From positions 992,001 through 1,056,000 of the forward strand of contig NZ_MQMF01000002.1 of the NCBI RefSeq assembly GCF_001999465.1: DNA of 64,000 nucleotides. The letters are read 5' to 3'. Shown in pieces: positions 33,532 through 43,031 of this stretch. The position numbers and the translations under genes are program-made. Below the pieces are notes generated by a model. The model was not told the DNA's origin. It saw only the letters and a list, made by a program, of their open reading frames with translations, and did not search any database. The DNA is from Fictibacillus arsenicus. Its GTDB lineage: Bacteria; Bacillota; Bacilli; Bacillales; Fictibacillaceae. Within the stretch, counting starts at the first letter, position 1. The number at the start of each line of letters is the position of its first letter.

Positions 33532-36500
33532 TTACTTTTTCTTCGTATTAATATACAGTTTTCCTGCAGCTCTTTCGTGAGTTTCATTGCCATAATCATC
33601 AGAAGCAATTACTTCAATTACAGCTCCCGGTGCTTTCACATTGGAAGTTGCTGTGTAGTATCCTTCGTAATGTCCTTCTGAAGTTTCTCGCATCGGCAGT
33701 TCAGTAGCATTTGCTAATCCGCCTGTGTTTGTTAAAGGCATGTGAATCACGAATACCGCATCAAGGCCAGGCTCACTGTCAAACTCGATCTTCACAGACT
33801 CCCCGCTCTTCAGCTCTTTGTCTGTATCAGGCATCAAGTTCTCAATAACTGGCGCTTCAAACTTCGCATACACTTTTACAGTCTTAGCATGGCGATTTCC
33901 GGCTTTATCGAGAGCCACAACTTTAATCACATTTTCTCCTTCATTTAGGAGCATACGGTGGCTATAGTTACCTTCTTCATCAACTTGCGCTCTTTGACCA
34001 TTTACTTTTACCCAGTCAAGGTTAGCTTCATCAACTGTACCTGTAACTGTTACAGATTCACGATTCGTTTTCATATTGTTTTCTGGGGAAGTGATGCTTA
34101 CTCTCGGTTTTGTCTGATCCAGCGTGATCGTTACTGGAGCTGATTCATCGGTTGAACCTTGTTCTGTAACGGCTTTCGCTGTAAGTGTATTCACACCATC
34201 CTCAAGTGTGACATCTGCAGAGAACGTTCCTTCATCTGTAGTTGCTACACTCGCAACTTCTTCTCCGTCGTTATAAATCTCAACGGTTGTTGTGGGAGCA
34301 GCTGTACCAGATACGGTTACGTTTTCTACATTTGTAAACGAACCATCTGCAGGAGAAGTGATGACAGGTGCCGTTACTTCGTAGTTAACCGTTGCACGGA
34401 TCATGTAGTTTCCTTCATCTTCAGGAGACTGAGACCATGCTCCTCCAACTAACTGATAGCTTCTTCCTGACCATTCTCCATCTTCATCCGTTCCAAGACC
34501 TGGTGTGTTCGGATTCGGGTGACTCTGGATATACACCATGTAGAAATCTCCCTCTACCATGATGCCATGCTCACTTAAGTCAACATGTGTCCATTCGCCG
34601 TTACGAAGTGCAGTTGCATTAAACGGACCTGCTAGTTTCTTACCAGGAGTACCGTCTGGACCGCTTGCATCGTAAACAGCCACTTGGAAATCAGTTCCGC
34701 CTGGTACTGGCCATTCTGTATCCCAGAATCGGAACAATCCGCCAGTTACGGCTGCTTTTTCATTACCTTCAGCAAGAGACATTTTCACTGCCCATCCATT
34801 TCCTGCATCATAGAATGCTCGTGCATTTTCAGCCGTGCCATCATCATAGCCGATCTCGCCAGGATAACCAATGAAAGGTTTCAATTCGATGTTTTGTTCT
34901 GCATTTTCTCCGCCTGTGATTGTAATAGATGCTTCTTCGCTGTAGTAAGAAGGAGCAACGACTTTTAGAGTGTACTCTCCTTCATAAGCTTCAATTGTGT
35001 ACGTTCCTTCTTCATTTGTTTCAACAGGCGCTACTGCTGCATCTTCCATAAGCATTACAGTAGCTCCAGCAACTGGTTCTCCTGTAACTTCGTTCGTTAC
35101 AGTACCTGAAACAGTACCTCTTGGAATTTCTTCTAAAGTAAAGTTTGCAATAGCTGTTCCATCCTGTTCAACATTTACAGTTTGAGTTGCTGAGCGGAAT
35201 CCGTATGCTTCAGCCATTACTGTGTAAGTTCCTGCTCCATGAGTTAAGCCGTAAGATCCGTCTTGAGGATCTGTGTACACCGATCTTCCAGACTCGAGTA
35301 CACTAACTTGTGCTCTCATCGGAAGTGCCATCGGTGCTGCATCTCCGTCTTTAGATGGCTCTTTTTCTTCTGAAGGTTTCATTGGTGAGATTTTAGCTGG
35401 GTCTACCTTTGGCTTCGCTTCTAAAGATGGAGCTTTATCGATGGAACCTTCACCTAATTTAGCTTTTTGAGCAGGTGCTAAAGGCTGATCCATAAGCTTC
35501 ACATCATCTAAATACCAGCCAGCTTTTACAACTGAACTGTCAGTAGTAACATTGAATGCTACATAAACGCGCTGACCCGCGTACTCGCTTAAGTCTGCCT
35601 CTCCATCGATCCAACCTCCGGATGTGGAGTTAACGCGCAATTTCTGTGTCCAATTTTCCATATCAGTAGAAACAAATACATGTCCATAATCATAGTTGCG
35701 TTCTAGGTCATGCCATTGTTTGAACTGCAGATAGCTGTTGCCCTCTGGCAGATCAACTGGAGGCATGACGAGTGTCATGTTAGCACTGTTTGCATAGTTT
35801 CCTGCAAGGTTAGTTGCATACACCTTTTCACCAGAATGTGCTGCTCCAGGTCCGCTTGCTGGAACACCGTGCTCCCAGCTATTGTTAGTACCAAATGAAG
35901 TCCAGCCAGTCGGGCTGCCTTCGAAATCTTCCTCATAGCCAGTTGAAATTCCAGGCAAGAGCGTTACTGCATAATCATCTGTGGAAACCTCATTACCACC
36001 GAAGTCGTTGACGATCCACTTATAAACGATCTGATCACCGGTTAATGCATCTCCAGGAATGGTTGCCGCATACGTACCAGACTTATAGTCTCCACCGGTG
36101 CGTTCAGCAGCCACTTCAATCCAGCTTCCATCTTCGTTTTGGTAGCTTAATAGAACAGAAGTTACACTGACATTATCTGATGCTTGTGCCTCAAGGTTTA
36201 AAGGCATTTCTTTGTAAGATTCACTTGGTGCTTCATGTGTGACAGAAGGAGCTTCTGTATCCTCTCCCTCTTTTGTTACTGTCCCTTCAATTCTTCCTAA
36301 ACCTGTAACTACTGAAGATACAGCTGTAAAAGCATTTACAAGCCCATGTCCGTAGCCATTGTTAGGAGAATCAGGGAATGTTGCATCAGTTAAAGGTGTT
36401 GCCGTAGACATTAGGATGTCTTCCATTTCTTCTACCGTTAAGCTCGCATCAACTTGTCGAAGCAACGCAGCAATTGCTGATACATGAGGTCCTGCCATAG

Positions 36501-37878
36501 ATGTTCCATTCCATCCGCCCTCATAAGCGCTTCCTGGAACAGAAGAACGAATATTTACGCCTGGAGCAGAGATTTCAGGCTTCGTTTCATCATAAGGAGA
36601 AGGACCTTGAAGTGAGAAACTAGCTAAACTGTTGTTAATGTCTGTGGCACCTGTTGCAAACGATTCAGGATAGTTTGCAGGTGTTGCTACAGATCCAGGA
36701 CCGCCTGGGTTAAAGATGGTTGTGTTACCAGCTGAGAATTCTGGGAAAATTTCAGCTGCACGCCATGCTGCAACCATCTCTCTGTACCACTCATCAAGTC
36801 CAGGTCCGCCGCCCCAAGAGTTGTTAACAACGTCTGGCGCTTTTTCAGGGTGAGGGTTTCCTGCTGCATCTTTTGGAGCGAGAATCCATTCACCGGCTTC
36901 TAATAAATCTACATCAGATCCGCCGTTTGCAGAGAATGCTTTTACAGCAATCCATTTTGCACCTGGCGCCACACCGATCTGATTTGCACCACTAGGCTCT
37001 GAACCTACCATCGTACCCGTGACGTGTGTACCATGACCGAGATCATCGTAAGCAGCTGCTTGTCCGCCAACTGCATCAAACCAGTTGTATTCATGGTTTG
37101 CAGCATCAGGGTTAGCCGGATCAAATCCGCGATACTTCTCTTTCAGGGCTGGGTGATTCCACTGTACACCCGTATCAATGGATGCAACTACAGTTCCAGC
37201 GCCATCTATTCCCATATTCCAAACGGCAGGAGCTCCTACACGTTCGATATTCCATTCTATGGATGATGTTTCATTATTCGGTTGTACCTGCAATGCAGAT
37301 TTTTGTTTTGGTTTTTCAGGAAGTTTAACAGAACTTACTGGCTGAATAAGCTGTCTTGTTTCATTTGGAAGGACTTTCTCAACTTCAGGGAAAGCTGCGA
37401 TTTCTTCCATAACATCTTTTGTAGCCGTTACTGCCATACCGTTAACGACATAAAAAGATTGGATATCTGCTGCTTTTCCTGCTTTCTGTTGTTTTTCTAA
37501 GTATGTTTTAGTGTGCTGTTGAGTTTCAAGTGCCTTTGCACGAAGAGAGGAAACGACTGAAGAACGCTTCATTAATTTTGATTGATTCGCAGTTAATTTT
37601 TGAGCTTTTGCTTCTTTAGCAGCTTTTTTTGCTACCTCGGCTGTATCTACCTGATCTTTAAATTTGATAAGAAACGTGACCTTATCCTTTTTGCTGAATT
37701 GTTCATTTAGTTTTTTGGAAACCTTACTTTTAGTACCTTCTAATGCTCCTTTTTTAGCTGAAGTAGAAGGTTTGTCTTTCGATACGGCATTAGCTTGAGA
37801 TGGGAACATCAATGGAACAACCATTAAAAAAGCTAAAAATACGGATAGCCATCGTACTTTATTTCGTTTTTTACTCAT
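33532..37878 (-). CDS. bpr: Secreted S8 serine peptidase, bacillopeptidase F-like
   Basis: A 1448-residue modular exoenzyme. A signal peptide ends near ANA (about 31), then an inhibitor I9 propeptide region (to ~180). The subtilase domain has Asp in SIDTGV (~235), His in GHGTHV (~282), oxyanion Asn in FSAGN (~385) and Ser in GTSMAGPH (~460). Beyond ~520 come a DFEG-containing jelly-roll-like module, a low-complexity linker (~800-840), two carboxypeptidase-regulatory/CnaB-like repeats, a second beta module and Ig-like SPADGSFTNVENVTVSG repeats. The plan and length match B. subtilis Bpr (1433 residues). It degrades extracellular protein. GGGAGGGAAAAGCAAC precedes the ATG. Confidence 0.93.
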   Translation of the reverse strand: MSKKRNKVRWLSVFLAFLMVVPLMFPSQANAVSKDKPSTSAKKGALEGTKSKVSKKLNEQFSKKDKVTFLIKFKDQVDTAEVAKKAAKEAKAQKLTANQSKLMKRSSVVSSLRAKALETQQHTKTYLEKQQKAGKAADIQSFYVVNGMAVTATKDVMEEIAAFPEVEKVLPNETRQLIQPVSSVKLPEKPKQKSALQVQPNNETSSIEWNIERVGAPAVWNMGIDGAGTVVASIDTGVQWNHPALKEKYRGFDPANPDAANHEYNWFDAVGGQAAAYDDLGHGTHVTGTMVGSEPSGANQIGVAPGAKWIAVKAFSANGGSDVDLLEAGEWILAPKDAAGNPHPEKAPDVVNNSWGGGPGLDEWYREMVAAWRAAEIFPEFSAGNTTIFNPGGPGSVATPANYPESFATGATDINNSLASFSLQGPSPYDETKPEISAPGVNIRSSVPGSAYEGGWNGTSMAGPHVSAIAALLRQVDASLTVEEMEDILMSTATPLTDATFPDSPNNGYGHGLVNAFTAVSSVVTGLGRIEGTVTKEGEDTEAPSVTHEAPSESYKEMPLNLEAQASDNVSVTSVLLSYQNEDGSWIEVAAERTGGDYKSGTYAATIPGDALTGDQIVYKWIVNDFGGNEVSTDDYAVTLLPGISTGYEEDFEGSPTGWTSFGTNNSWEHGVPASGPGAAHSGEKVYATNLAGNYANSANMTLVMPPVDLPEGNSYLQFKQWHDLERNYDYGHVFVSTDMENWTQKLRVNSTSGGWIDGEADLSEYAGQRVYVAFNVTTDSSVVKAGWYLDDVKLMDQPLAPAQKAKLGEGSIDKAPSLEAKPKVDPAKISPMKPSEEKEPSKDGDAAPMALPMRAQVSVLESGRSVYTDPQDGSYGLTHGAGTYTVMAEAYGFRSATQTVNVEQDGTAIANFTLEEIPRGTVSGTVTNEVTGEPVAGATVMLMEDAAVAPVETNEEGTYTIEAYEGEYTLKVVAPSYYSEEASITITGGENAEQNIELKPFIGYPGEIGYDDGTAENARAFYDAGNGWAVKMSLAEGNEKAAVTGGLFRFWDTEWPVPGGTDFQVAVYDASGPDGTPGKKLAGPFNATALRNGEWTHVDLSEHGIMVEGDFYMVYIQSHPNPNTPGLGTDEDGEWSGRSYQLVGGAWSQSPEDEGNYMIRATVNYEVTAPVITSPADGSFTNVENVTVSGTAAPTTTVEIYNDGEEVASVATTDEGTFSADVTLEDGVNTLTAKAVTEQGSTDESAPVTITLDQTKPRVSITSPENNMKTNRESVTVTGTVDEANLDWVKVNGQRAQVDEEGNYSHRMLLNEGENVIKVVALDKAGNRHAKTVKVYAKFEAPVIENLMPDTDKELKSGESVKIEFDSEPGLDAVFVIHMPLTNTGGLANATELPMRETSEGHYEGYYTATSNVKAPGAVIEVIASDDYGNETHERAAGKLYINTKKK

Positions 37879-38465
37879 GTTGCTTTTCCCTCCCTATTCA
37901 TTTTTGTCGTACAGATCAAACTAGTAAAAGTAAATCCCGGTCACACCTCCTGCTTTTTTTAGATAAAAATCTAGTAATTCTTTGTTGCTATTTAAAGGAT
38001 AAAGCAAGTCTACTGTAAATTAGTGTAATAATATGTCACTTTTTTACCTATATATTGGAAAATAAATCCTTTGTATGAGGTGATATTCGTCATTTCGTGA
38101 CTTTTGGACAAGAAAAAATTTAAAGTGTTTAATTATCGGAAATATTACTGTCTTATGACTCAGGACAAACGAACTTATTTTAGTGAAATAAGAAAAATTT
38201 GTTAAAAAATGTGAATTACGTCCCTTTTTTTCTTTTACAAACTTTCTATTTATCTACCGAATTTTTCTTCATACTTTCATATAAATCAGGGGAAACCCAT
38301 AATGAACCGTTCTCCAGTTCAAATTCTTCGCTACAGATTGCCTATGATTATTTCAGGCAAAACGATAAATAATACCCAAAAAAGAGTAACAATTATTATC
38401 CCAAAGGATATATATCCATAGACTCAGTGTTAATTAACAACCCACCATTGTCGTTTTTTGACACG
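37879..38465. other. Long leader/intergenic region upstream of bpr
   Basis: Nearly 600 bases without a convincing gene. The bpr-proximal part contains a TAGAT-AAAA-ATCTA hairpin (about 37960-37980) and an extra AGGAGG motif on the minus strand not tied to a long frame. Further up, at 38302-38421, a 39-codon plus-strand frame overlaps an antisense frame with one membrane-helix-like reading (ISFGIIIVTLFWVLFIVLPE) but no start codon, possibly a gene remnant. The length would suit multiple regulator sites for an exoprotease; none is identified. Confidence 0.5.
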
Positions 38466-38497
38466 AAAAAAATCTCCCCCTTTAAAAGAGAGAGACT
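38466..38497 (-). terminator. Terminator of the mhq-type operon
   Basis: TCTCCCC and AGAGAGA arms (two G-U pairs) with a T7 run after the stem on the minus strand, about ten bases past the flavin-reductase stop. Confidence 0.5.
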
Positions 38498-38504
38498 TCA
38501 TTTA

Positions 38505-39116
38505 TTATTCTGGCCGGTTTAATGAAAAGGTTTCTCCAAGTTTTGCATAAACAGTTCCGGCAAGTCTTCCAACTGGCCTTAATTTTTCTGCATTAATTCT
38601 GCCGCCGTTATATAATTCTTCAGCAATAGGATAATGAACTACTCTTCCAATAATAAGATCGGTTGCAGGCTGATCTGATGTTCCGCCAAGCGGCAAAATT
38701 TGTTCGACAACACATTCCATCCGGATTTTTGCTTCTGCAATCCCTGGAACCTTTACTTTAACAGAATCCACAGCTGTCAATTTTGCAAGATCCACTTCAC
38801 TTTCTTCTGGACCAAGGTTAGCGGCAGTGAGATTTACCGCTTCAATATAGGTTTCATCTGGAATATGAACGACAAATTCGCCTTGTGCTTCTGCGTTTCG
38901 TGATGTATCTTTTTGAATACCGTTCTTTCTGCCAATAGAAATGGCAATCAAAGGCGGATTAGAAGTTAGGGCATTAAAATAGCTGAATGGTGCAGCATTT
39001 AAGACCCCATCAGTTGATAATGTACTGACAAATGCGATAGGTCTCGGAATGATGCTTCCTGTTAAAAATTTATAGTTCTCTTTTATGGAAAGAGTGTCAG
39101 GATCGATTGATTTCAT
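38505..39116 (-). CDS. Flavin reductase-like FMN-binding protein
   Basis: A 203-residue split-barrel flavoprotein. LTGSIIPRPIAFVSTLSTDGVLNAAPFSYFNALTSNPPLIAISIGRKNGIQKDTSRNAEAQGEFVVHI is the characteristic FMN-binding core. It is last in an operon with an MhqD-like hydrolase and MhqO-like dioxygenase, 12 bases after the hydrolase stop. By association it may reduce flavin or a quinone product. AGAGGTGAGAGA lies before the ATG. Confidence 0.88.
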   Translation of the reverse strand: MKSIDPDTLSIKENYKFLTGSIIPRPIAFVSTLSTDGVLNAAPFSYFNALTSNPPLIAISIGRKNGIQKDTSRNAEAQGEFVVHIPDETYIEAVNLTAANLGPEESEVDLAKLTAVDSVKVKVPGIAEAKIRMECVVEQILPLGGTSDQPATDLIIGRVVHYPIAEELYNGGRINAEKLRPVGRLAGTVYAKLGETFSLNRPE

Positions 39117-39128
39117 TCTCTCACCTCT

Positions 39129-39737
39129 TTAGCTAAAATTTTCGGCAAACCATTCTGCAGCTTCTTCTACTTCAGCTCTAGAAAGCTGATGCCCCATGTT
39201 CTCCCATTTTACTTGTACCTTAGCACCAGCCTTGGTGAGCAAATTCTCAAGCTCTTCCGTTTCAGCTGCCGGACAGATCGGATCATTCTTACCTGCTCCG
39301 ATGAACACAGGAAGATTAGTAAGCTCCGGCAGCTCGATCCCTCTCCTTGGCACCATAGGGTGATGCAGGATAGCTCCTTTTAACGCATTTTCATAATGGA
39401 AGATCAGGCTTCCAGCAATATTGGCACCATTAGAGTATCCGACTGCGACCACGTTGTTTCTGTCAAACTGATATTTGTTTGCAGATTCATCAATAAATTC
39501 ATTAAGTTCTTTTGTACGGAAGATCAAATCTTCCTCATCAAAGACACCTTCTGCTAATCTGCGAAAAAACCGAGGCATACCATTTTCAGAAACATTACCC
39601 CGTACACTTAACACAGCAGAATCTGGCGAAATCATATCTGCTAGAGCTAATAAGTCTTCTTCATTTCCTCCAGTACCATGCAATAAGAGAAGTACTGGCT
39701 TTCTTTCATCGGTTCCTTTTTTAAACAAGTGTTTCAT
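39129..39737 (-). CDS. mhqD: Carboxylesterase/hydrolase MhqD-like
   Basis: A 202-residue alpha/beta hydrolase. LLLLHGTGGNEEDLLALA is the oxyanion region; the nucleophile is in GYSNGANIAGSL (Ser about 97), the acid in GAGKNDPICP, and His in ENMGHQLS. It matches the MhqD/phospholipase-carboxylesterase group that B. subtilis induces under hydroquinone stress. The ATG directly abuts the mhqO stop, so translation is coupled. Confidence 0.85.
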   Translation of the reverse strand: MKHLFKKGTDERKPVLLLLHGTGGNEEDLLALADMISPDSAVLSVRGNVSENGMPRFFRRLAEGVFDEEDLIFRTKELNEFIDESANKYQFDRNNVVAVGYSNGANIAGSLIFHYENALKGAILHHPMVPRRGIELPELTNLPVFIGAGKNDPICPAAETEELENLLTKAGAKVQVKWENMGHQLSRAEVEEAAEWFAENFS

Positions 39738-40685
39738 TTATTTGTCCTCCTCTAAGATTCTTGGCTTTGCAGGCAGCAAGTGTCTTTGTATTTGGTCTCG
39801 ATGTGGTTCGAGCCATGGCGGCAGAAGCAGGCTCTCCCCTAGTTCCTCTACTGTCTCATCCCGTGTAAAACCAGGAGGATCTGTTGCGATTTCAAAGAGA
39901 ATCTGACCTTCTTCACGGAAATAAATAGCATTAAAGTATTGACGGTCGATAATCTCCGTGACATGAAAATCATGTTCTTTCACGTGCTTTTGCCACATTT
40001 CATGTTCATCATAACTGCTGGCACGCCATGCAATATGATGGACAGTACCTACCCCGCTTACGCCTCGAGCTTCTGGTGATAATTTGATATCAATGACATT
40101 TCCAAGATCACTTGCTGCTTTAAAACGAAGGTAATCTCCATCTTGACCGATTTTTTCAAGTCCCATCACTTCTGTTAATACCTTCTCAGTCTTATGGGGA
40201 GCTGCAGAAAATAAAACAGCACCGCCAAAACCTTTTATAGCATACTGTTGGGTTATTTTACCAAACGACCACGTACTGTTCTCACCTTCACTTCTTGCAA
40301 CAATCTCTAGCTGCAATCCATGCGGATCAATGAATTCAAGGTATTCTTCATGAAAACGAACCGATTTCTTATATTCAACATGAAATTGAAGCAGTCTTTC
40401 TTCCCAAAATGGAAGGGCTCCTTCAGGGACAACAAATGATGTTGTGCCAACCTGTCCGCTGCCGACTCTGCCGCGATAAGCATCTGGCCAAGGAAAGAAA
40501 GTCATAATCGTTCCGGGCTTTCCTCCTTCATCACCGAAATAAAGGTGATACGTTCCAGGATCATCAAAGTTTACTGTTTTCTTAACCAACCTAAGACCAA
40601 GGATTCCAGCATAAAAGTCTACATTTTCTTGAGGATTACCTACAATCGCTGTTATATGATGAATTCCACCTGTATGCATCGTCAT
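39738..40685 (-). CDS. mhqO: Ring-cleaving dioxygenase MhqO-like
   Basis: A vicinal-oxygen-chelate (glyoxalase fold) extradiol dioxygenase of about 315 residues. GIHHITAIVGNPQENVDFYAGILGLRLVKKTVNFDDP begins the first module with the first metal His; VGTVHHIAWR carries the second His in module two and GQILFEIATDPPGF the metal Glu. It opens hydroquinone- or catechol-type rings. I prefer ATG 40685; an ATG at 40697 directly abuts the GAAGGG site, and ATG 40679 is also possible. First gene of a three-gene detoxification operon. Confidence 0.88.
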   Translation of the reverse strand: MTMHTGGIHHITAIVGNPQENVDFYAGILGLRLVKKTVNFDDPGTYHLYFGDEGGKPGTIMTFFPWPDAYRGRVGSGQVGTTSFVVPEGALPFWEERLLQFHVEYKKSVRFHEEYLEFIDPHGLQLEIVARSEGENSTWSFGKITQQYAIKGFGGAVLFSAAPHKTEKVLTEVMGLEKIGQDGDYLRFKAASDLGNVIDIKLSPEARGVSGVGTVHHIAWRASSYDEHEMWQKHVKEHDFHVTEIIDRQYFNAIYFREEGQILFEIATDPPGFTRDETVEELGESLLLPPWLEPHRDQIQRHLLPAKPRILEEDK

Positions 40686-40710
40686 AACGTTTAACATCCC
40701 TTCAATAAAC

Positions 40711-40766
40711 TAACTTATTTTTTGTAAGTTAAGTATATAAAAGCTAACTTACTTTTGTCAAGTAAC
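40711..40766 (-). promoter_or_regulatory. Promoter and operator of the mhqO operon
   Basis: Minus strand TTGACA (40756-40761) and TATACT (40732-40737) with an 18-base spacer. Several TAAGTTA/TAACTTA half-sites surround the promoter: GTTACTT, AAGTAAGTTAG, CTTAACTTAC and AATAAGTTAG, forming inverted pairs. GTAAGT-type half-sites recall YodB/CatR (quinone-sensing DUF24) boxes of B. subtilis; identity of the regulator is inferred. Confidence 0.7.
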
Positions 40767-40940
40767 TATATTTGTTTGTAGAAGTGTTAGGTAAAAGATC
40801 TCCTGTTTCTTAATTTATGTACGAAAAACCTTATATTTAGCTTTACCCTTATTGAGGATGCAGAAACAGACAGATTAACATCAACCAAAAAGTCCACATG
40901 GAATGTATTTTCCACATGGACAAAAATTGAGTTTTTGTAA

Positions 40941-40965
40941 TTGTATGGGGTCAGACCCCTTTTAG
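40941..40965. repeat. GGGGTCAGACCCC palindrome, copy 3
   Basis: A 13-base palindrome (40947-40959) flanked by TTGTAT and TTTT, immediately past the aldo-keto reductase stop. It could help end transcription there, although no T-run follows in the minus direction. Confidence 0.7.
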
Positions 40966-41798
40966 AAGTCGAAGTTATCTGGGTCTGGACCGATGCGGCG
41001 GTCTTCATTAAGAGCATCGATTTTTGCCATATCCTCTAGAGACAGCTCAAAGTCAAAGATATCTGCATTCTCAACGATGCGGTGCTGTTTAATGGATTTT
41101 GGAATTGTTACAACTCCATTTTGCAGATCCCAGCGAAGGATGATCTGTGCTACAGATTTTCCGTATTTCGCCGCAAGTTCAACAAGTGAAGGCTCATCTA
41201 GTAATTCACCCTGCATAAGCGGGCTCCATGCTTCCATCTGGATATCATTGTCTTTACAGAATAGAAGCAGTTCTTTTTGTGCAAGACGCGGATGGTATTC
41301 TACCTGGTTCACCATCGGCTTGATCTCACAATCAGCTAGAATGTCTTCTAAGTGATGCACCTTGAAGTTAGATACTCCAATCGCTTTTACTTTACCGTCT
41401 TTATATAACTTTTCTAATGCACGCCATGTCTCTTTGTACTTTCCTTTAACTGGCCAATGAACCAAATAAAGATCTAAATATTCAAGCCCTAGCTTTTCCA
41501 TGCTTGTTTCAAAAGCAGCAAGTGTACTCTCATATCCTTGATCTTTATTCCAAACTTTAGTTGTAATAAATAATTCTTCACGCGGAACGCCAGCTTCTTT
41601 GATAGCTTGTCCAACGCCTTCTTCGTTTTTGTAGATCGCAGCTGTATCAATACTCTTGTATCCAGCTTCAATTGCCCACTTAACAGAATCAATAACTTCT
41701 TGTCCTTCTTCTACTTTAAAAACCCCAAGGCCAAACCAAGGCATCTTTACTCCGTTATGCAAAACGGTAGTATCCTGCAACGTTTTAATGGCTGTCAT
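40962..41798 (-). CDS. Aldo/keto reductase, YvgN glyoxal reductase-like
   Basis: A 278-residue NADPH-dependent reductase. ATG 41798 has GGAGG eleven bases upstream and begins [11 protein letters not shown], aligning with YvgN; an ATG at 41816 has no good site. Catalytic tetrad: Asp in SIDTAAIY (with Tyr), Lys in ITTKVW, His in YLVHWP. NADPH-binding [19 protein letters not shown] is present. Such enzymes reduce methylglyoxal, glyoxal and other aldehydes, in keeping with the electrophile-detoxification genes next door. Confidence 0.9.
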   Translation of the reverse strand: MTAIKTLQDTTVLHNGVKMPWFGLGVFKVEEGQEVIDSVKWAIEAGYKSIDTAAIYKNEEGVGQAIKEAGVPREELFITTKVWNKDQGYESTLAAFETSMEKLGLEYLDLYLVHWPVKGKYKETWRALEKLYKDGKVKAIGVSNFKVHHLEDILADCEIKPMVNQVEYHPRLAQKELLLFCKDNDIQMEAWSPLMQGELLDEPSLVELAAKYGKSVAQIILRWDLQNGVVTIPKSIKQHRIVENADIFDFELSLEDMAKIDALNEDRRIGPDPDNFDF

Positions 41799-41952
41799 CT
41801 GTTTAATAGCCTCCATTTCTACATCTCTTTTTTACTTATAAGAAGATATTGTCACATTCTGCTGTAGAAAGGAAACATTTCGACTTTTAGAAGGTATTTT
41901 AATCCTTCTATGGAAGTAGTATCCAACACAATATTTAAAGTGGGGTGTTATC

Positions 41953-42147
41953 GTGAAGGACAACTTGATTCATTTTAAATCAAAAACCGAATCATTAAAG
42001 AATATTCCTGAACAAGAAATTACCCTGATTCAGGAAATTAGAGAACTGTTATCGGAATTTCACTGTAATTATCCTTTAGTAACAAAAAAGGCCATTTTAC
42101 TTCGCATTGATCAACTAACAGATGAACTCATCTTCAACAAGCGCTGA
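41953..42147 (+). CDS. Small protein, unknown (64 residues)
   Basis: A GTG-started frame with GGGGTG six bases upstream. The product is helical and mixed in charge (KDNLIHFKSKTESLKNIPEQEITLIQEIRELLSEF ... AILLRIDQLTDELIFNKR). It converges on the Spo0E-like gene with no gap. It could be a regulatory peptide, but I recognise no family. Confidence 0.5.
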   Translation: MKDNLIHFKSKTESLKNIPEQEITLIQEIRELLSEFHCNYPLVTKKAILLRIDQLTDELIFNKR

Positions 42148-42342
42148 TTAAAAACTTGCTTGTCTTTGAATGACATTTAATAATACATCTAATTCCTGAC
42201 TGCATTTTACAGTCTCCTTGCTGGTTAATCCTTTACGATCTGCAACTTCTACCAGCTTTTCTTTTTTTTCTTTTATGCATTCCAATAGAAGAGAGTTATT
42301 CCATTCTTTTTTCTCCACGAAAATCGGCTCCTCTTTTGTCAT
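42148..42342 (-). CDS. Spo0E-family aspartyl-phosphate phosphatase
   Basis: A 64-residue protein. LLECIKEKKEKLVEVADRKGLTSKETVKCSQELDVLLNVIQ is the Spo0E helical hairpin, with SQELDVLL as the signature (SQxLD). Family members remove the phosphoryl group from Spo0A and delay sporulation; some act on other response regulators. The ATG is preceded by a usable purine-rich site. The window also contains a sporulation-kinase-like sensor at 61191. Confidence 0.85.
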   Translation of the reverse strand: MTKEEPIFVEKKEWNNSLLLECIKEKKEKLVEVADRKGLTSKETVKCSQELDVLLNVIQRQASF

Positions 42343-42519
42343 TTTAGTACTTCTCGATTATTATGACGGCTTTTTGCCGACTTGAAAATACTTTCCACAA
42401 AAGAAGAAGTAATGTTACAAATCCAGACATTTTTTTACATGTTGAATCGTCATAAAGACCTAAGATTTCCTACAGATTAATCCATTATTCAGCCGCATTC
42501 TTCTCACAGATCCTCAGAG

Positions 42520-42557
42520 AACAATAAAAGGATGGGTTACCCCATCCTTTTATTGTT
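42520..42557. terminator. Bidirectional terminator with 17-bp stem
   Basis: AACAATAAAAGGATGGG and its exact complement round TTAC. The stop codon of the 99-residue protein gene lies within the stem. Confidence 0.9.
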
Positions 42558-42849
42558 TCCGATTGTTATAGTAGTTTACAGAGTACATTGCTCCCTCTTC
42601 TACCATCTTATTATCATCTACATCCATCGGATCTGGATGACCTGCTTTATTAATTGGCAGCTGAGTTCGTTCGATATGATCCGGACGCACCCTGCGTTTA
42701 AAGTCTTTAATCTTCATTTTAGTTTTTATACGATTTGGTTTAAAAGAGAGCCAGACCAATGCACCTGTACCAAGGCCGATCAAAGCCCATGATTGAGTTT
42801 TTAATAACCTGCTTGTGGTTTTCATTTGAGTTTGGGTTGCAGTTTGCAT
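42550..42849 (-). CDS. Small single-helix membrane protein, unknown
   Basis: A 99-residue protein with one N-terminal membrane helix (WALIGLGTGALVWLSF, about 21-36) and a basic then polar tail (KTKMKIKDFKRRVRPDHIERTQLPI). AAAGGAGG precedes the ATG by eight bases. The family is not known to me; the tail would face the cytoplasm by the positive-inside rule. Confidence 0.6.
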   Translation of the reverse strand: MQTATQTQMKTTSRLLKTQSWALIGLGTGALVWLSFKPNRIKTKMKIKDFKRRVRPDHIERTQLPINKAGHPDPMDVDDNKMVEEGAMYSVNYYNNRKQ

Positions 42850-42962
42850 ATATAACGCCTCCTTTGCTTTAAGTTACCCCAATCCACTCAAAACGTAACA
42901 TGATTTTCTTTGCAAAAATATTACATAACGCCTAATTCCAAAAAAACTAAGCTTGTGTCCAT

Positions 42963-42990
42963 ACACGCTTAATACCTATCACATATACTG
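42963..42990 (+). promoter_or_regulatory. Possible sigma-K/E promoter of the YjcZ-like gene
   Basis: AC at 42963-42964, 17-base spacer and CATATACTG at 42982-42990, one change from the sigma-K -10 pattern CATANNNTA; it stands about 40 bases before the peptide start and suits a mother-cell gene. Confidence 0.4.
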
Positions 42991-43031
42991 TATCGAAGTC
43001 GAAAGTACAAATCGTAAGGAGGAGTTTTAGA

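Noticed and set aside
38302-38421. 39-codon plus-strand frame and an antisense hydrophobic frame
   Set aside because: The plus frame has only a weak AGGGG site and no family; the antisense frame lacks a start codon.
40893-40938. Hairpin from the two TCCACATGGA copies
   Set aside because: They are direct repeats, 18 bases apart, not inverted arms; no clear function.
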